This document shows positions 13,050 to 38,770 of a DNA stretch of 64,000 nucleotides, piece after piece. Source of the stretch: Lepas anatifera (Eukaryota; Arthropoda; Thecostraca; Lepadidae); assembly GCA_034440635.1 (NCBI GenBank), contig JAOTON010001582.1, positions 892,001 through 956,000 of the forward strand, given 5' to 3'. A program made the translations under genes and the position numbers. A model generated the notes under the pieces. The model did not search any database. It saw only the letters and a program-made list of their open reading frames with translations, and was not told the origin of the DNA. Numbering within the stretch: position 1 is the first letter of the stretch; each line of letters opens with the position of its first letter.

Positions 13050-13054
13050 CTTGT

Positions 13055-13345
13055 CTTGATTCAGCATTTCAGCCTCTGGTGCGCTTAAGCTACATGTGGC
13101 GCCTTTGCCTTCTTAACTTAATATTTTCACATGTAACATAGTGTAGCTAAACCTGACCTAACCTTGTCTCAGTTCAGCAAGCTGGCCTACAGTGCACCTA
13201 ACCTGCCAGTCACACTTTCACCTTCCTAATTTAAAGGTTTTATATGTAACATGACATAACCAAGCCTGACCTAACCTGGTTCAATTCAGTGAACTGGCCT
13301 GTGGCACTTTAAGCCTGTCATTAATATTTTCGCCTTCAGCTGCCC
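13055..13345 (+). repeat. Degenerate direct repeats with cctgacctaacct
   Basis: Two to three diverged units with a period near 113 bp share cctgacctaacct, a ttcag-aactggcctgtgg block and a tttcgccttc block. A further copy lies inverted at about 14060-14172. The cctaacct runs resemble arthropod TTAGG telomere-type sequence, which may be coincidence. Confidence 0.5.
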
Positions 13346-14059
13346 CCGTGACCGAGACTTCGCCGCGCATGGCCTCCCCTGGACTCTCAAAGCTGCTTGC
13401 ACTGCTTGCATTCATTTTGATTTGTGAACGTGTTGTTCCCCCTTCATTGTGTGCACCCACGAATTCGGTACGATTTCGGAATGTCTCTGGTACGCTCCTA
13501 AAAGCTGAGTGGCTACGCCCATGCTGCAGCAGTGCAATATCCAGTTTGTACTTTTTATGGACATGAGAAGATGCGTGCATCTCATACAATTTCGAAGCAA
13601 GGGGAATTGATTATGTCCATGGGGCTGAAGAGCGTGAAACCTGCTGATTCCACTGATGTATCATTTCTATAGAAAAATATTTCGGTTTAGGGACAGTGCC
13701 TGCTTATCAATAGCCACATCTTAAGCACAGTGCAGAGTGGATATCACACGGCAGCATTATGGACGCTGCCGCCGGCATTTTTAGTGTACCTAGCAGAGTC
13801 ATTGCGAAATCGTGTCGAACTCGTATCTAAATGTATCAATTAGATAGAGCGTGGCTGCAGTGTAGGATTTTGCGCACAAAATGAAGGGGAAACAACATGC
13901 TCGTGGCTCGGGTGGAAGCACTGTTGGATGCAGGAGCGCCGTTTGGGGGGGGGCCACTCGATAAAAACAAATCGTAAAAAGCAGTGTTTGTTTTCCTCGA
14001 GTTGCCCCCCTCCCTCTGGATCCGCTAGTGGGTGGAAGGGAAATTACGTGGCGAAGCGA

Positions 14060-14172
14060 GCGGATTTAAGTCCTGAGGAGGCTGCAGCCAGCGAAGGCGA
14101 AAGTGCCACCGGCAGGTTGAGTGTACCACAGCCCGGCTCACTGAATGGAGGCAACGTTAGGTCAGGCTAGGT
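14060..14172 (-). repeat. Inverted copy of the 13.1-13.3 kb repeat
   Basis: The reverse complement shares cctgacctaac, cattcagtgag, gggctgtgg, tcaacctgcc and actttcgccttc with the units at 13055-13345, in the same order. Confidence 0.5.
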
Positions 14173-14969
14173 TTTGCTAATTTCTATTCAGTTATATGAC
14201 ATGACAAAATTGTAATATAATGTCAAAATAGCCGGTTCATTGTATCTTTTCGCCCGTCAGTCTCGAACACGCCCTCGTGGCTTTGATGCCTTGTTGGTAG
14301 GTGCTGGCAAATTGTCGTTAGTACCAGGTTATTAGGCAGTACCGTGCAAGCAGAGGTCCCGTAAAAGATATCGGAACATCGTGGTCCGTATTTACCGACT
14401 GTGCTTATGTGTGACGGATGCTGTCGCTGGGGGAATAAATGTCTGTGTTATAAAATGTTTTTATGCTTGGAGTTCACTTTGATTTCTTATTTTTCGAAAG
14501 CAAGAAAAACATTCCTGATATTAATTTGCCAGTTTGACGACTATCATCCGTATTTTGTTGCGTTGTTGTTTGATTGAGCATAGGTTAAGACACCAGACAG
14601 GATGGACACAGTAGGGACTTAGGAAGGATTGGATTGTTTGGTGTCATCGTCACAAATACATGTATGAATATGAATTACATGTGCTCTTAAAATTCGCCTT
14701 AAACACCAAGGAGATGGGAAGCCTGTCCAAAAATGTCCTACACTAATCCTAATCTCTCTTGGTGTCTCCCCTTCTCGTTGGCTATCTCTCAACTTGTTAA
14801 AGGATATTTGTCATGTGCATTACACTTTTCCACATTTTATATGGCTTAAAGGAGGACTTTTCCCAGGGAAAATGTACATAATGGGCTAATCTCGGCAAAT
14901 TCATATTGATTCACCATCACGTGGATATTTGAACTCCTTATCCAGCCGTTACACCGCCACCCTGTTTAA

Positions 14970-15000
14970 TACTAACTCCATTTGAATTCTGTGTGGCAGG
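14970..15000 (+). promoter_or_regulatory. 5'-UTR intron branch point and 3' splice site of EFTUD2
   Basis: A perfect TACTAAC branch sequence (14970-14976) lies 24 bases before a cag acceptor (AG at 14998-14999), with a pyrimidine-rich stretch between. The spliced exon would begin GCACCATGG, placing the start codon five bases into the exon in a strong Kozak context. The upstream non-coding exon and promoter were not located. Confidence 0.7.
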
Positions 15001-15004
15001 CACC

Positions 15005-17953
15005 ATGGATGGCGAGCTGTACGACGAGTTCGGCAACTACATCGGCCCGGAGCTGGAGTCGGACGATGACGACGCTGACGAGCTGGAGACAGCCGCTCAC
15101 CACCAGCTGGTGCCCGCCGGCGATGACGACGATGCTGCAGACGCCGATGCCGACGGCCTTGAAGGCGACGACGACGATGACCCAGCGCCCATGGCAGTTG
15201 TGCTGCACGAAGATAAAAAGTACTATCCATCCGCAATGGAAGTGTACGGTGAGGATGTGGAGACTTTGGTACAAGAGGAGGACGCACAACCTCTCACACA
15301 GCCCATTGTCGCCCCTGTGAAGAGGAACAAGTTCTCACATGTGGAGCAGGAGCTGCCGGAGACGACGTACGAGTTTGAGTACCTTGCTGACTTGATGGAC
15401 AACAGCAACCTGATCCGAAACGTGGGTCTGGTGGGTCACCTCCATCACGGTAAGACCTCTTTCGTCGACTGTCTGATGCAGCAGACGCATCCAGAGCTGC
15501 GCACGCGCGACGACCGGCCGCTGCGCTACACGGACACGCTATTCACCGAGCAGGAGCGTGGGGTCAGCATCAAGGCCACGCCGCTGACGCTGGTGCTGCA
15601 GGACACGCGCAGCAAGTCGTACCTGATGAACCTTTTCGACACGCCCGGCCACGTCAACTTCTCGGGCGAGGTGACGGCGGCGGCGCGGCTCTGCGACGGC
15701 GTGGTGCTGTTTGTGGACGCCGCGGAGGGTGTCAGCCTCAACACAGAGCGGCTGCTGAAACACGCCGTCCAGGAAGGCCTCGCCGTCACGCTCTGCATCA
15801 ACAAGATCGACCGGCTGGTGCTGGAGCTGAAGCTGCCGCCGCAGGACGCCTACTACAAGCTGCGGCACGTCATCGAGGAGATCAACTCTCTGATTGGAGT
15901 GTACTCGGCCGATGAAGCTACTGTTTCGCCTGTGTCGCCCTTGCGTGGCAACGTCTGCTTCGCCAGCTCCCAGTACTCCATCTGCTTCACGCTCAAGTCG
16001 TTCGCCACGCTCTACACGCGCCACTACGGGACGGAGGTGAACGCGGGCGAGTTCGCACGCCGCTTGTGGGGAGACATGTACTTCAACTCAAAGACGCGTC
16101 GGTTCTCTCGCAAACCGGCACACGGCTCGGCGCAGCGCAGCTTCGTTGAGTTCATCCTGGAGCCGCTCTACAAGCTGTTCGCCATCGTCGTCGGCGACGT
16201 CGACACGCAGCTGCCGGCGCTGCTGGACGAGCTCGGCATCCATCTGAACAAGGAGGAGCGCCGGCTGAACATCCGTCCTCTGCTGCGGCTCATCTGCTCG
16301 CGCTTCCTCGGCGACTTCACCGGCTTCACGGAGATGTGCGTGGAGCACATCCCGTCGCCACTGGATAACGCTCGCCGTAAGGTGGACGCCACCTACTCTG
16401 GCCCGTCTGACTCGGAGCTGGCCGATGCCATGGTGGAGTGCGACGCGGATGGACCACTCATGGTACATACCACCAAACAGTACCCCACCACCGACGCCAC
16501 GTGCTTCCACGTGCTGGGCCGCGTGCTGTCCGGCACTCTGCACGCCGACCAGACGGTGCGGCTACTGGGAGAGAAGTACACACTCGCTGATGAGGAGGAC
16601 TCGCGCGTTCTCAGCATCGGTCGGCTGTGGATCCACGAGGCGCGCTACAACGTGGAGGTGAACCGAGTCCCCGCGGGAAACTGGGTGCTGATTGAGGGTG
16701 TTGACGGCCCCATCGTGAAGACGGCGACGCTGACGGACACGGCGGATCGCGAGGTGCACGTCTTCCGGCCGTTGCAGTTCAACACACAGGCCGTCATCAA
16801 GATCGCCGTCGAGCCCGTCAACCCATCCGAGCTGCCCAAGATGCTGGACGGGCTGCGGAAGGTCAACAAGTCGTACCCCCTGCTGAACACGCGTGTGGAG
16901 GAGTCTGGCGAGCACATCATCCTTGGCACGGGCGAGCTGTACCTCGACTGCGTCATGCACGACCTTCGGAAGATGTACTCAGAGATCGACATCAAGGTGG
17001 CAGACCCTGTTGTTTCCTTCTGTGAGACTGTGGTGGAAACCTCATCTCTGAAGTGTTTCGCCGAGACGCCCAACAAGCGGAACAAAGTGACGATGATCTC
17101 CGAGCCGCTCGAGAAGGGTCTGGCGGAGGACATCGAGAACCAGGTGGTCCAGATCGGCTGGAACAAGAAGCGGCTCGGAGAGTTCTTCCAGACCAAGTAC
17201 GACTGGGATCTGCTGGCGGCGCGGTCCATTTGGGCGTTCGGCCCCGACCCGACCGGGCCCAACATCCTGGTGGACGACACGCTGCCGTCGGAGGTGGACA
17301 AGACGCTCCTGGGCGCTGTGCGTGACTCCATCGTGCAGGGCTTCCAGTGGGGCACGCGCGAGGGCCCGCTCTGTGAGGAACCCATCCGCAACGTCAAGTT
17401 CAAGATCCTGGACGCGGTGATCGCGAACGAGCCGATCCACCGGGGCGGCGGCCAGATCATCCCCACGGCGCGGCGCGTCGCCTACTCGGCCTTCCTGATG
17501 GCCACGCCGCGCATGATGGAGCCGTACTACTTCGTCGAGGTGCAGGCGCCGGCCGACTGCGTGTCGGCGGTGTACACGGTGCTGGCGCGGCGGAGAGGCC
17601 ACGTCACGCAGGACGCGCCCGTGCCCGGCTCGCCGCTCTACACCATCAAGGCGTTCATCCCGGCCATCGACTCGTTCGGCTTCGAGACCGACCTGCGCAC
17701 GCACACGCAGGGCCAGGCGTTTTGCCTGTCGGTGTTCCACCACTGGCAGATTGTGCCGGGAGACCCGCTCGACAAGTCGATCGTGATCCGGCCCCTGGAG
17801 CCGCAGCCGGCCACCCACCTGGCGCGCGAGTTCATGATCAAGACGCGTCGCCGCAAGGGCCTCAGCGAGGACGTGTCCATCAACAAGTTCTTCGACGACC
17901 CCATGTTGTTGGAGCTGGCCCGGCAGGACGTGATGTTGAACTATCCCATGTGA
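15005..17953 (+). CDS. EFTUD2: 116 kDa U5 snRNP GTPase (Snu114/EFTUD2), single coding exon
   Basis: Encodes 982 residues (human about 972), near-identical to the family along most of its length and ending in the conserved NYPM. EFTUD2 is the EF-2-like GTPase of the U5 snRNP that governs Prp8 and Brr2 during spliceosome activation and disassembly in the nucleus. Visible features: [13 protein letters not shown]-terminal signature followed by an Asp-rich region (about residues 19-60); G1 motif GHLHHGKT (144-151); G3 DTPGH (212-216); G4 NKID (266-269); then the EF-2-type domains II-V, with [11 protein letters not shown] in the domain IV part. I place the start at the ATG at 15005 (caccATGG); upstream in-frame codons lie before the splice acceptor. 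The coding sequence is intron-free and GC-rich, unlike HSDL2 next door; the human gene has many introns. No frameshift or missing motif is seen. Confidence 0.97.
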   Translation: MDGELYDEFGNYIGPELESDDDDADELETAAHHQLVPAGDDDDAADADADGLEGDDDDDPAPMAVVLHEDKKYYPSAMEVYGEDVETLVQEEDAQPLTQPIVAPVKRNKFSHVEQELPETTYEFEYLADLMDNSNLIRNVGLVGHLHHGKTSFVDCLMQQTHPELRTRDDRPLRYTDTLFTEQERGVSIKATPLTLVLQDTRSKSYLMNLFDTPGHVNFSGEVTAAARLCDGVVLFVDAAEGVSLNTERLLKHAVQEGLAVTLCINKIDRLVLELKLPPQDAYYKLRHVIEEINSLIGVYSADEATVSPVSPLRGNVCFASSQYSICFTLKSFATLYTRHYGTEVNAGEFARRLWGDMYFNSKTRRFSRKPAHGSAQRSFVEFILEPLYKLFAIVVGDVDTQLPALLDELGIHLNKEERRLNIRPLLRLICSRFLGDFTGFTEMCVEHIPSPLDNARRKVDATYSGPSDSELADAMVECDADGPLMVHTTKQYPTTDATCFHVLGRVLSGTLHADQTVRLLGEKYTLADEEDSRVLSIGRLWIHEARYNVEVNRVPAGNWVLIEGVDGPIVKTATLTDTADREVHVFRPLQFNTQAVIKIAVEPVNPSELPKMLDGLRKVNKSYPLLNTRVEESGEHIILGTGELYLDCVMHDLRKMYSEIDIKVADPVVSFCETVVETSSLKCFAETPNKRNKVTMISEPLEKGLAEDIENQVVQIGWNKKRLGEFFQTKYDWDLLAARSIWAFGPDPTGPNILVDDTLPSEVDKTLLGAVRDSIVQGFQWGTREGPLCEEPIRNVKFKILDAVIANEPIHRGGGQIIPTARRVAYSAFLMATPRMMEPYYFVEVQAPADCVSAVYTVLARRRGHVTQDAPVPGSPLYTIKAFIPAIDSFGFETDLRTHTQGQAFCLSVFHHWQIVPGDPLDKSIVIRPLEPQPATHLAREFMIKTRRRKGLSEDVSINKFFDDPMLLELARQDVMLNYPM

Positions 17954-19276
17954 GTTGGGATGCAGGGAGGGGTTGCGTGGGTGACTGTCGCGTTGGATGG
18001 AGATCAGCAGCCGGGCCTGTATTAGACGGTATTTCCGGCAATGGCACTGAATTCTACTATGGAATTTGACATTTTTTGGATGCTGTTTATGTCCTGTGGT
18101 GATAAGATGTTACGCGATCGCCACATTTGGCCAGGATTTAAACATTCAGGAGATGAATGAAAGGCGGAGCTGCTAGGGGAACGCGAGTTGAACATCCATG
18201 CCATCCGTTAGATCGCTGTCCTGTGTACAAGAAAGGGTGTCTCATCGTACTCTCACCATCTGAACGGAACTGTCAATAGTGAATTTCGTCATCGACTCTC
18301 CTGTTTGTAACGTCGAGAACGGCAGTGAGCGTGTGTCACATCAATGCCGTGCATCGGCTGCATGTTTTTTCGTGATTTAAAGCTCTCCCTCCCCACCTAG
18401 CGTGGTTTCCGTCCGTGCGACTCGGCTTCGCTTCATGCACTCTGTAGGGGAAATCTATCTTCATAAATCAATTCAACCAACGTGGAAGAAGTATCAAGTC
18501 ATATATTGCATTGTTTGTGTTGCTGGCTGACCAAAAGAGGTCAAACATTCGATCAACAAATCAACAGCATTCAGGCTTCGCACTCGCAGACGCAGCTCAG
18601 CAACGATGGCTTGCGCACAACCTTAGCACACCTAACGGGCCCTCCCTCTCACTCTTCTCAGGCAGGTATTCAGCTGCTAACCAATTAATCGTCTTTGTAT
18701 TTATCGCATTGCAACCAAGCATACATTAATTGTATAAGGAAGTGCATCTCCTTCTCAAATTAACAAAGGAGTCACTTTTAAGGACGATAATAACAATAAG
18801 GGAAGTTTATGGAACAGTGAACAGCTAAAGTCGAACTTTGGTCCTGATACGCGATCTGTTTTATTCCCACCGGTCCACAGGCGCTGAGGTAACATTGCAT
18901 TCACCAGATTAGGACCGTTTTTAAAGCGTATGGACATTGACACCTGTGCAGAGTTCCCATTACTCATATTCCCGCGACGCGTAAAACAGTGATTTCAATC
19001 CCAAATCTATGGGTAACAATTCTATATAAATGTAACAAAATACTCACTATTCAGTCACGTGTAGGGAATTGAAGAGTTGCGGGGGAGGCTGTTTGTTTCC
19101 AGATTGAAGGGATTCTCCAGTCTCTACTGGCACCAATACTTGTGGCAGCGTGTGATCCCGTCCAGGCCCCACCGGCCAGGGTGCACAGTTGCCGTGCTAT
19201 GGACGCTTGGGGCAGTCATTGGACTCGACCGCCAGGCGATGCAGACGCGCGGATGTGTCTGAAGACGCTGACCAGT
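17954..19276. other. EFTUD2-HSDL2 convergent intergenic region
   Basis: This 1.3 kb holds the 3' UTRs of two tail-to-tail genes. I see no further gene. I found no canonical AATAAA on the plus strand for EFTUD2. Confidence 0.6.
18860..18865 (-). terminator. Possible polyadenylation signal of HSDL2
   Basis: AATAAA on the minus strand, about 410 bases after the HSDL2 stop codon. It is a canonical hexamer, but a chance match cannot be excluded. Confidence 0.35.
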
Positions 19277-33055
<13,779 letters not shown>

Positions 33056-34361
33056 GCTTGCAGCTTGATTTTAGTTTAACTGAAACACACACACCATAAT
33101 TCATTTAAAACATACAAACCATATCTGGCAGAAACATCACAAGACATTAAGGGACTATAATAGTGACAAAAAGAGATAGAAGCAGGATATAATAAAATAA
33201 TCAAAAGACCACCTGAAGATAAATTAATGGTTTCTAAACAAGTATGGAAAACAATAGAAATAAAGCAATTTTATTACGTAAAAGCTGAAGCTACACTGCA
33301 ATGAGTTTATTCTAGATTCCTCCTTGGTAAAAATATAATTTCCACACGTTTTTCAAACATCTCCTTTCAACTTTGAATCCAAAAATATTTTGCACAAATT
33401 TTGAGCAACCTTTCTGAGTGTTTGCCTGTATTTTTTCACACATAAAGTTGCCAAGTGGAGGATGAAAAAGTTTGCTTAGTGATTAGGTAGCTAATGACCA
33501 ACATGTATCTAAGATGCATCAATTTAACCATAAGTGTGAGTTCAACCTCAGCAGCTGTGGTAGTTAAACTAGGGCATAACTAGCCAAGTAAATTGGACAG
33601 CATGGAGGTCATAACTACAACTAAATTAGCAAAATTAATATCAAATGCTTTCCTTCCATATTGTGGATATATTATTATCAATATTACTGTCAATATATGT
33701 GTACAGGTGCAAAAGTTTATTCAAATAATCTGGAAACTGTGACAGGCCCTGTTTCTCACATAATATATTTCTGAGCTATTACATGGTCAATTGATTTGAA
33801 GATAAACATGGGCACTTAGAGCAAAAAACTAAAACAAAAAATACTTTTTGAATGTGTTTGGATCCACAGCAGAATACTCCTCCACTGGCCTTCCTCCAAA
33901 GGTGATGCAAATTTTGAAGCCATATTTTGCCTCTTTACCTAATTAACTTCCAGTTATGTTTGATAAGGTAGGCATGTTAGGTTATACTGACCTACCTATC
34001 TCACTGAACCTTACCAAAATTGTATTACAGGAGTGGATGAAACATTGTTCTGATTTTTGCATTAACACATCTATCATTGTTACTACTGGAGATGTATGTT
34101 GCTGTGTCACTGGAGAATGAATGATGCATATGAATTGCATAAATATAAAATATTCTACAACTCAGAAACATAAGAATGACAAATTTCCACATTTTGCATC
34201 CCTGTAAGCTGTAATGAGGTATAGAGTGAATCCTCCTGAATCAAATGGCTTAACATTGTTGCAGGAAATCTTTCATTCAATATTATTTTTTCACGAGGAG
34301 CTAGGATGACATTATTGGGTAGACATAAGCTGGCCTTTCAACCTATCCACAAGTATCTTCA
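33056..34361. other. Region upstream of HSDL2, AT-rich
   Basis: The HSDL2 promoter and any 5'-UTR exon should lie here, but no core promoter element is convincing. No other gene is seen. Confidence 0.4.
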
Positions 34362-34365
34362 TCAA

Positions 34366-35139
34366 AGGGCGATACACAAAAAAAAATTTATTGGCTAGAT
34401 CAAAAGGCCACAGAAGTTGTTTCAGAAGTCCTATTCTCATTTTTTGCGAATTCAGCCTGCAAATGCCTTAAAATTGCTCTCAAAGTCAACATTTCTAGAC
34501 GACTTTAACAGTACACCTCATATCGGTGTATATGACGTACACAAAGCTAAGGCTATCAATTTCTCTAAGAATTAGGTCATATCTATCCTAAACAGTGATG
34601 TAGAACTTTGGACTACTACAGAAAAAATACTTTAGAAAAACAACATTCCAAAACTCTTTTGAAACAGAAATATAGGGCTTTAAAAAAATCACAATTAACC
34701 AATCAGAAGCCTAGGAATTCTCATAACGGGGTCATGTGACCTATCTGATGCAAAATTTTTGTCATCCTGGGGCTGAAGCAGAAAATAACTCAAGGCCCGA
34801 GGTATGAAACGGCTGAGGACTTGAGTAATTATTTTTTCCTTTTCTAGGGCAAATGGACTCATTTCATAGTTTTTAAAAACTTTTTTAAAATTAATTCAAA
34901 TACAAATACAGGAGAACAGACATTTGTATTACAAAAAACATTGCTTTTCAACTTTAAATAGTTTTTGAAAAGTAAGTGCTGGGTGAAGGATTCAGTATTT
35001 TATGGGAACTGTTAACCTATTTCAATAATAAGTGAGTGGCCTCCCAAAATTTTGCCAAAGATAAAAACTAATTGACAGTTTCGTTATCAGGATTTTTCAA
35101 ATGGCAGGAAACCACAATAATATTTTCGTGTATCTCCCT
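34366..35139. mobile_element. piggyBac-like MITE, family B copy 1
   Basis: The 774-bp non-coding element has inverted ends agggcgatacacaaaaa and, complemented on the right, agggagatacacgaaaa. It is flanked by TTAA on the right (35140-35143) and TCAA on the left (34362-34365, probably a mutated TTAA). It matches 48983-49769 along its length in the opposite orientation. Confidence 0.8.
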
Positions 35140-35143
35140 TTAA

Positions 35144-36148
35144 AAGAGTAACAATTCTAAGTGGATACGTTAAGCTAGTCAAAAAACAAGCAAAGGCCGC
35201 ATAATTCATAATATCAACAGTCAGCAATACCAAACGACAACAAAAGTGTATTTATTTGATTTTATTGATTAAGCCTTTGGTATTCACCTCACAAAAATAA
35301 GGAGAATTAATAGTGCTAACTATTGCAACAAGTTGAAGTGGACCCAGCTGAGTGTGTGTGCGGCCAAATAGAGCCGACACATGCGCCATGAATGATTCTT
35401 GTGAAAATAAGAGACATAGCAAGTATATTCATAATACCTCTAAAAGCACCCTGAACATAAGTTTTTGAAGTCTCTTCAGATATACCTCCAGATAATGAAA
35501 ATACACTCGGTACATGATTTGTCAGCATCAGGCTTCTACATTGGTGCCGGGGTCGAGTAAAGGTTGATCGAGTCATGGCAATCAGGCGCGGATTCATGGG
35601 GTTCGGGAGTTGCATCTCCTGGGCCAGCCGACCGAGTCTGTCTGAAAGCACCAGCGCTCAGTTAATGGGTTAGGAGGCACCCCCTGTCAGGGGCCCCTGA
35701 CCGAAATTCAATTATAATGGTGGAACCAGCAAGTCATTTATATGGTCGTTGGGGGACCAGCGGCCAGAGATCAGAGCCGAGGGAATTTGGCCCACCGGAG
35801 CAGGGAAACCAAATATGTGTGTGGTGGGATCAGCCGGGTAAAATAATAAAAAACATTAAAATTTTCCCAGAGTAGTCAGAAAAGGGAGCGAAATAAATAA
35901 ATGCGCTTAAAAGGAGAAGATTCGAACAATCCACCCCCTAGCCTACCAGGCGCGGGCGCATGCGCCTTGGCGCAGCGACCCCTCCAGGTGTATTCCACCT
36001 TAGTTTACCTCATCCATCCTTATCCTTACCGTCTCCTTCCATATTAACATCACTTCATGTCCATTACACTGCTTGAAAAGCCACCTCTGTGGAAGTGTCG
36101 CAGCTAATACAAATACAAATACAAATAATACCATCTCTTGTATCCGTT
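35144..36148. other. Stretch with no supported gene
   Basis: A minus-strand frame (35641-35316) begins after a pyrimidine-rich cag acceptor and reads DRLGRLAQEMQLPNPMNPRL, which I do not recognise. Nothing else is supported. Confidence 0.25.
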
Positions 36149-36345
36149 CATGGGCGGATTTAAATTGTCGATCAGGGGGGGGCGGAGGGGCGAATGGTCA
36201 AGGGGCACCACCCGGGTCTTGGGGCCGTTTCTTTTTGGGTGGCAAAACCTAGCAGGTGGGCAACAAAGTCTTATTGAGCGGGGCACCGAAGCTTGCATAG
36301 TTGGGGTGGGGGTGGGAAGTGACATTTCAAAGGTTTTGGCATTTC
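36149..36345 (+). mobile_element. hAT-like MITE, GGCGGATCC family, truncated
   Basis: Starts catgggcggattt and keeps the internal blocks ggcaaaacctagcaggtggg and ggggcaccgaagcttgc of the family. The right end is absent. Confidence 0.6.
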
Positions 36346-37976
36346 AGGTGTTATTGCGACGGATATAGAGTTTTGGAAGGACTGTATATTTTTAAAAGCA
36401 ATTTTACAAGACCCAACTGTCGGGCGTCCAATGGTCGCGGGGTGCAGACCGCAGGACGGCTACCTACCATTATGATGGGAGGGCGCCGCTGATGCACCGG
36501 GTAGTGGCCGAGGAGTGAGACCCGGCTGTCAGGGACCCAACGGGACGCAGCCCTCACCACGGCGTCTTACCATTAACACCGATGACGGGGCGGGTACCTG
36601 TTTCAGACAGAAAAACGGCGCAAGGCCGCCTACTGTATACCTTTTCTCATCATTTTACAACTTGTGAAAATTTTAGGTTAGTCATTTGTACCAGCGGTCG
36701 GACCGACCTAAAAAGTTTAAGATAGCATAGTGAGCAGGGTGAACTTATCCGATTGAAACTACATCACATAATGGCCCCACCGAGTTTCTAAAATATGTTG
36801 GTATTTTATATCAATGACCTAAGGTCAGACAGCATACCTTCCATTGAAATACATGAAATTTTTAGGAATAACTCAATAACGGATGGTGATAGAGCATTTA
36901 TTTTAGCTGCATTAGACTCGCCTGGCTTTGCGGTTCTAATGATATGCATTTATATAATTTGACCTGACCGACCTCAGGTCGGTCAATTTGATTTGACCTA
37001 GCAAGGTCATATATATATTTTCTAAGATTCTATATTAGTAGTTTTGTTATCTTACTTGTTCGATTTCATGCCGAAAACTGAATTTACATGCTATCCCTAT
37101 GACGCATTTACCTCTCGTGACCTTAAATATGACCTGACAAAAAATGGTTCAATGTTTTCATAGAAGAGCAGCCCAACGCGTTTACGTTTTCGCTACCTAC
37201 CGTGGTTCTCAGATCTTAGGCGTACCCCCCGTCAATGCGATCTCGACCCCGAGCGTGTTAAGGAGGGCGTAAAGGGAGAATACCTGGCTTTGGACATCTG
37301 CTGTCCTACGTTTTGCGGTCGTTGGGTCTATTTTAGCCAAGTCACCGAAAGTCGCTGACTATAAGTTCGAGCCCCCGCGCCATTGCCTCGGAACAGCCTT
37401 TGGTTATGCAGTTACTGGTTACTATAGGCACTCTGATTTTTTTGGGGGAGGGAGAGGAGGGAGTGTCTCAGCCCTATAGCCGCCTGTTATATTCGTCACT
37501 GCCTCAATCGCTGCTGCAAAGTCCCTGTCCCTGAATTCACCTGCCATTTTTATTCTTTGCGACGTGATATCTGAACTTTGGAGCATTCTATAAGGCTAGT
37601 TACAACTCAGGTGGCCGAACGCTCAGTGCATCAACTAGCATCAGTGGCGAATACAAGGAGGGCTAAGGGGCAAGCGCCGGCCTACCGGGGGCTCACCATT
37701 GCGTGAGTTGAAACGCAATGGTGCGCCGCGCATGTCCTCGCGCCTGTGACCGCCCACGACAACAGCGCCGCCGGATCCATACACGAACACTGATGTCTCG
37801 CTCCCCTCAATCGCTCCAGCACCCGTGCCCGCCCCATAACGTGACCCCCTGATATACCGCTAAGGCAAGCACAGATGCGGAAAGAAAAACAGCAGGACGA
37901 CGATAAAAACAAGCCGATGCTGTTAAAATACGTGTAAAAGTTAAAAACGTAGGAAGCTCTCCACAACTCTTCACAT
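36346..37976. other. Stretch with no supported gene
   Basis: Contains AGGTCA-type palindromes (gacctgaccgacctcaggtc near 36960) and a cagtggcgaatacaagg repeat fragment at 37644. ORFs are short and unremarkable. Confidence 0.35.
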
Positions 37977-38229
37977 CATAGGCGGATCCAGGATTGCTGA
38001 TCGGTGGGGGCACCTTTGGAGGGGCACTTTTGACCGGCAAAACCTATCAGGTGGGCGCAAAATCCTATCGGTGGGCACCGATTTTTGCATCCTGGGGCGG
38101 GGGCGGTTGGGAAACAACATTTCAGGGGGCGCCATCGACCTTTCAGGGGGGCGCCGTGACCATTTGAGGGGCGCCGAGGGTAGATCGGGGGGCGGCACGT
38201 GCCCCTTTGTCCCCCTGGATCCGCCTATG
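37977..38229 (+). mobile_element. hAT-like MITE, best-preserved copy, with 8-bp target duplication
   Basis: The 253-bp element has terminal inverted repeats CATAGGCGGATCCAG and CTGGATCCGCCTATG, flanked by a perfect CTTCACAT duplication (37969-37976 and 38230-38237). The 8-bp duplication and CA...TG ends are typical of hAT transposons. The interior is a series of ggggcgcc-type modules. Non-coding. Confidence 0.85.
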
Positions 38230-38280
38230 CTTCACATAGCCATTAAACCAACACAATTCGAGATAAACATGGGACAGGTT

Positions 38281-38770
38281 AGCAGTGGCGGATCCAGGAA
38301 TTCATTTGGGGGGAGGGGCTGGGGGCTTCAACCGCCAGTACCTCGGGTAGCATCTCGCCTATGTATGTATTAACTATAGGGGCTCGGAAATTTCGGGGCG
38401 GGTGACATAGGCGGATCTAGAATTTCCGATCGGGGGAGGGGGCAGGGCACCTTCCCGGGGGTGGGCGCCATCCGGTTGGGGGGGCACCACTTTTGACCGG
38501 CAAAACCTATCAGGTGGGCGCAAAATCCAATCGGTGGGTGCCGATTTTTGCATCCTGGGGATGGGGTGGGAAGCGAAATTTCAGGGGGGCGCCGTGACCA
38601 TTTTAGGGGGCGCCGAGGGTCGATCGGGGGCACGTGCCCCCTTTGCCCCCTGGATCTGCCTATGGATCCGCCTATCCGTGAACCCCCTATGCCTCCCGCC
38701 CTTGGATCCGCCACTGCAGGCTAGGTCCCCTAGCCCATACCGAAATGAAAGCCTGGATCCGCCTCTGGCT
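38281..38770. mobile_element. Cluster of nested GGCGGATCC-family MITE copies
   Basis: A short left-end fragment (38284-38345) is followed by a near-complete copy (38406-38664) with ends cataggcggatctag and ctggatctgcctatg. Further right-end fragments with ggatccgcc lie at about 38665-38770. No clean target duplication is seen, suggesting nested insertion. Confidence 0.7.

Noticed and set aside
13348..13566. 72-codon ORF with a hydrophobic N-terminal stretch, considered as a signal peptide or a MARVEL-type (CMTM) exon
   Set aside because: The match is too weak, and the apparent splice acceptor belongs to a repeat unit that recurs inverted at 14.1 kb.
16645..17818. Long minus-strand ORFs of 258 and 273 codons opposite EFTUD2
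   Set aside because: They are antisense shadows of a GC-rich, highly conserved plus-strand gene and show no independent domain.
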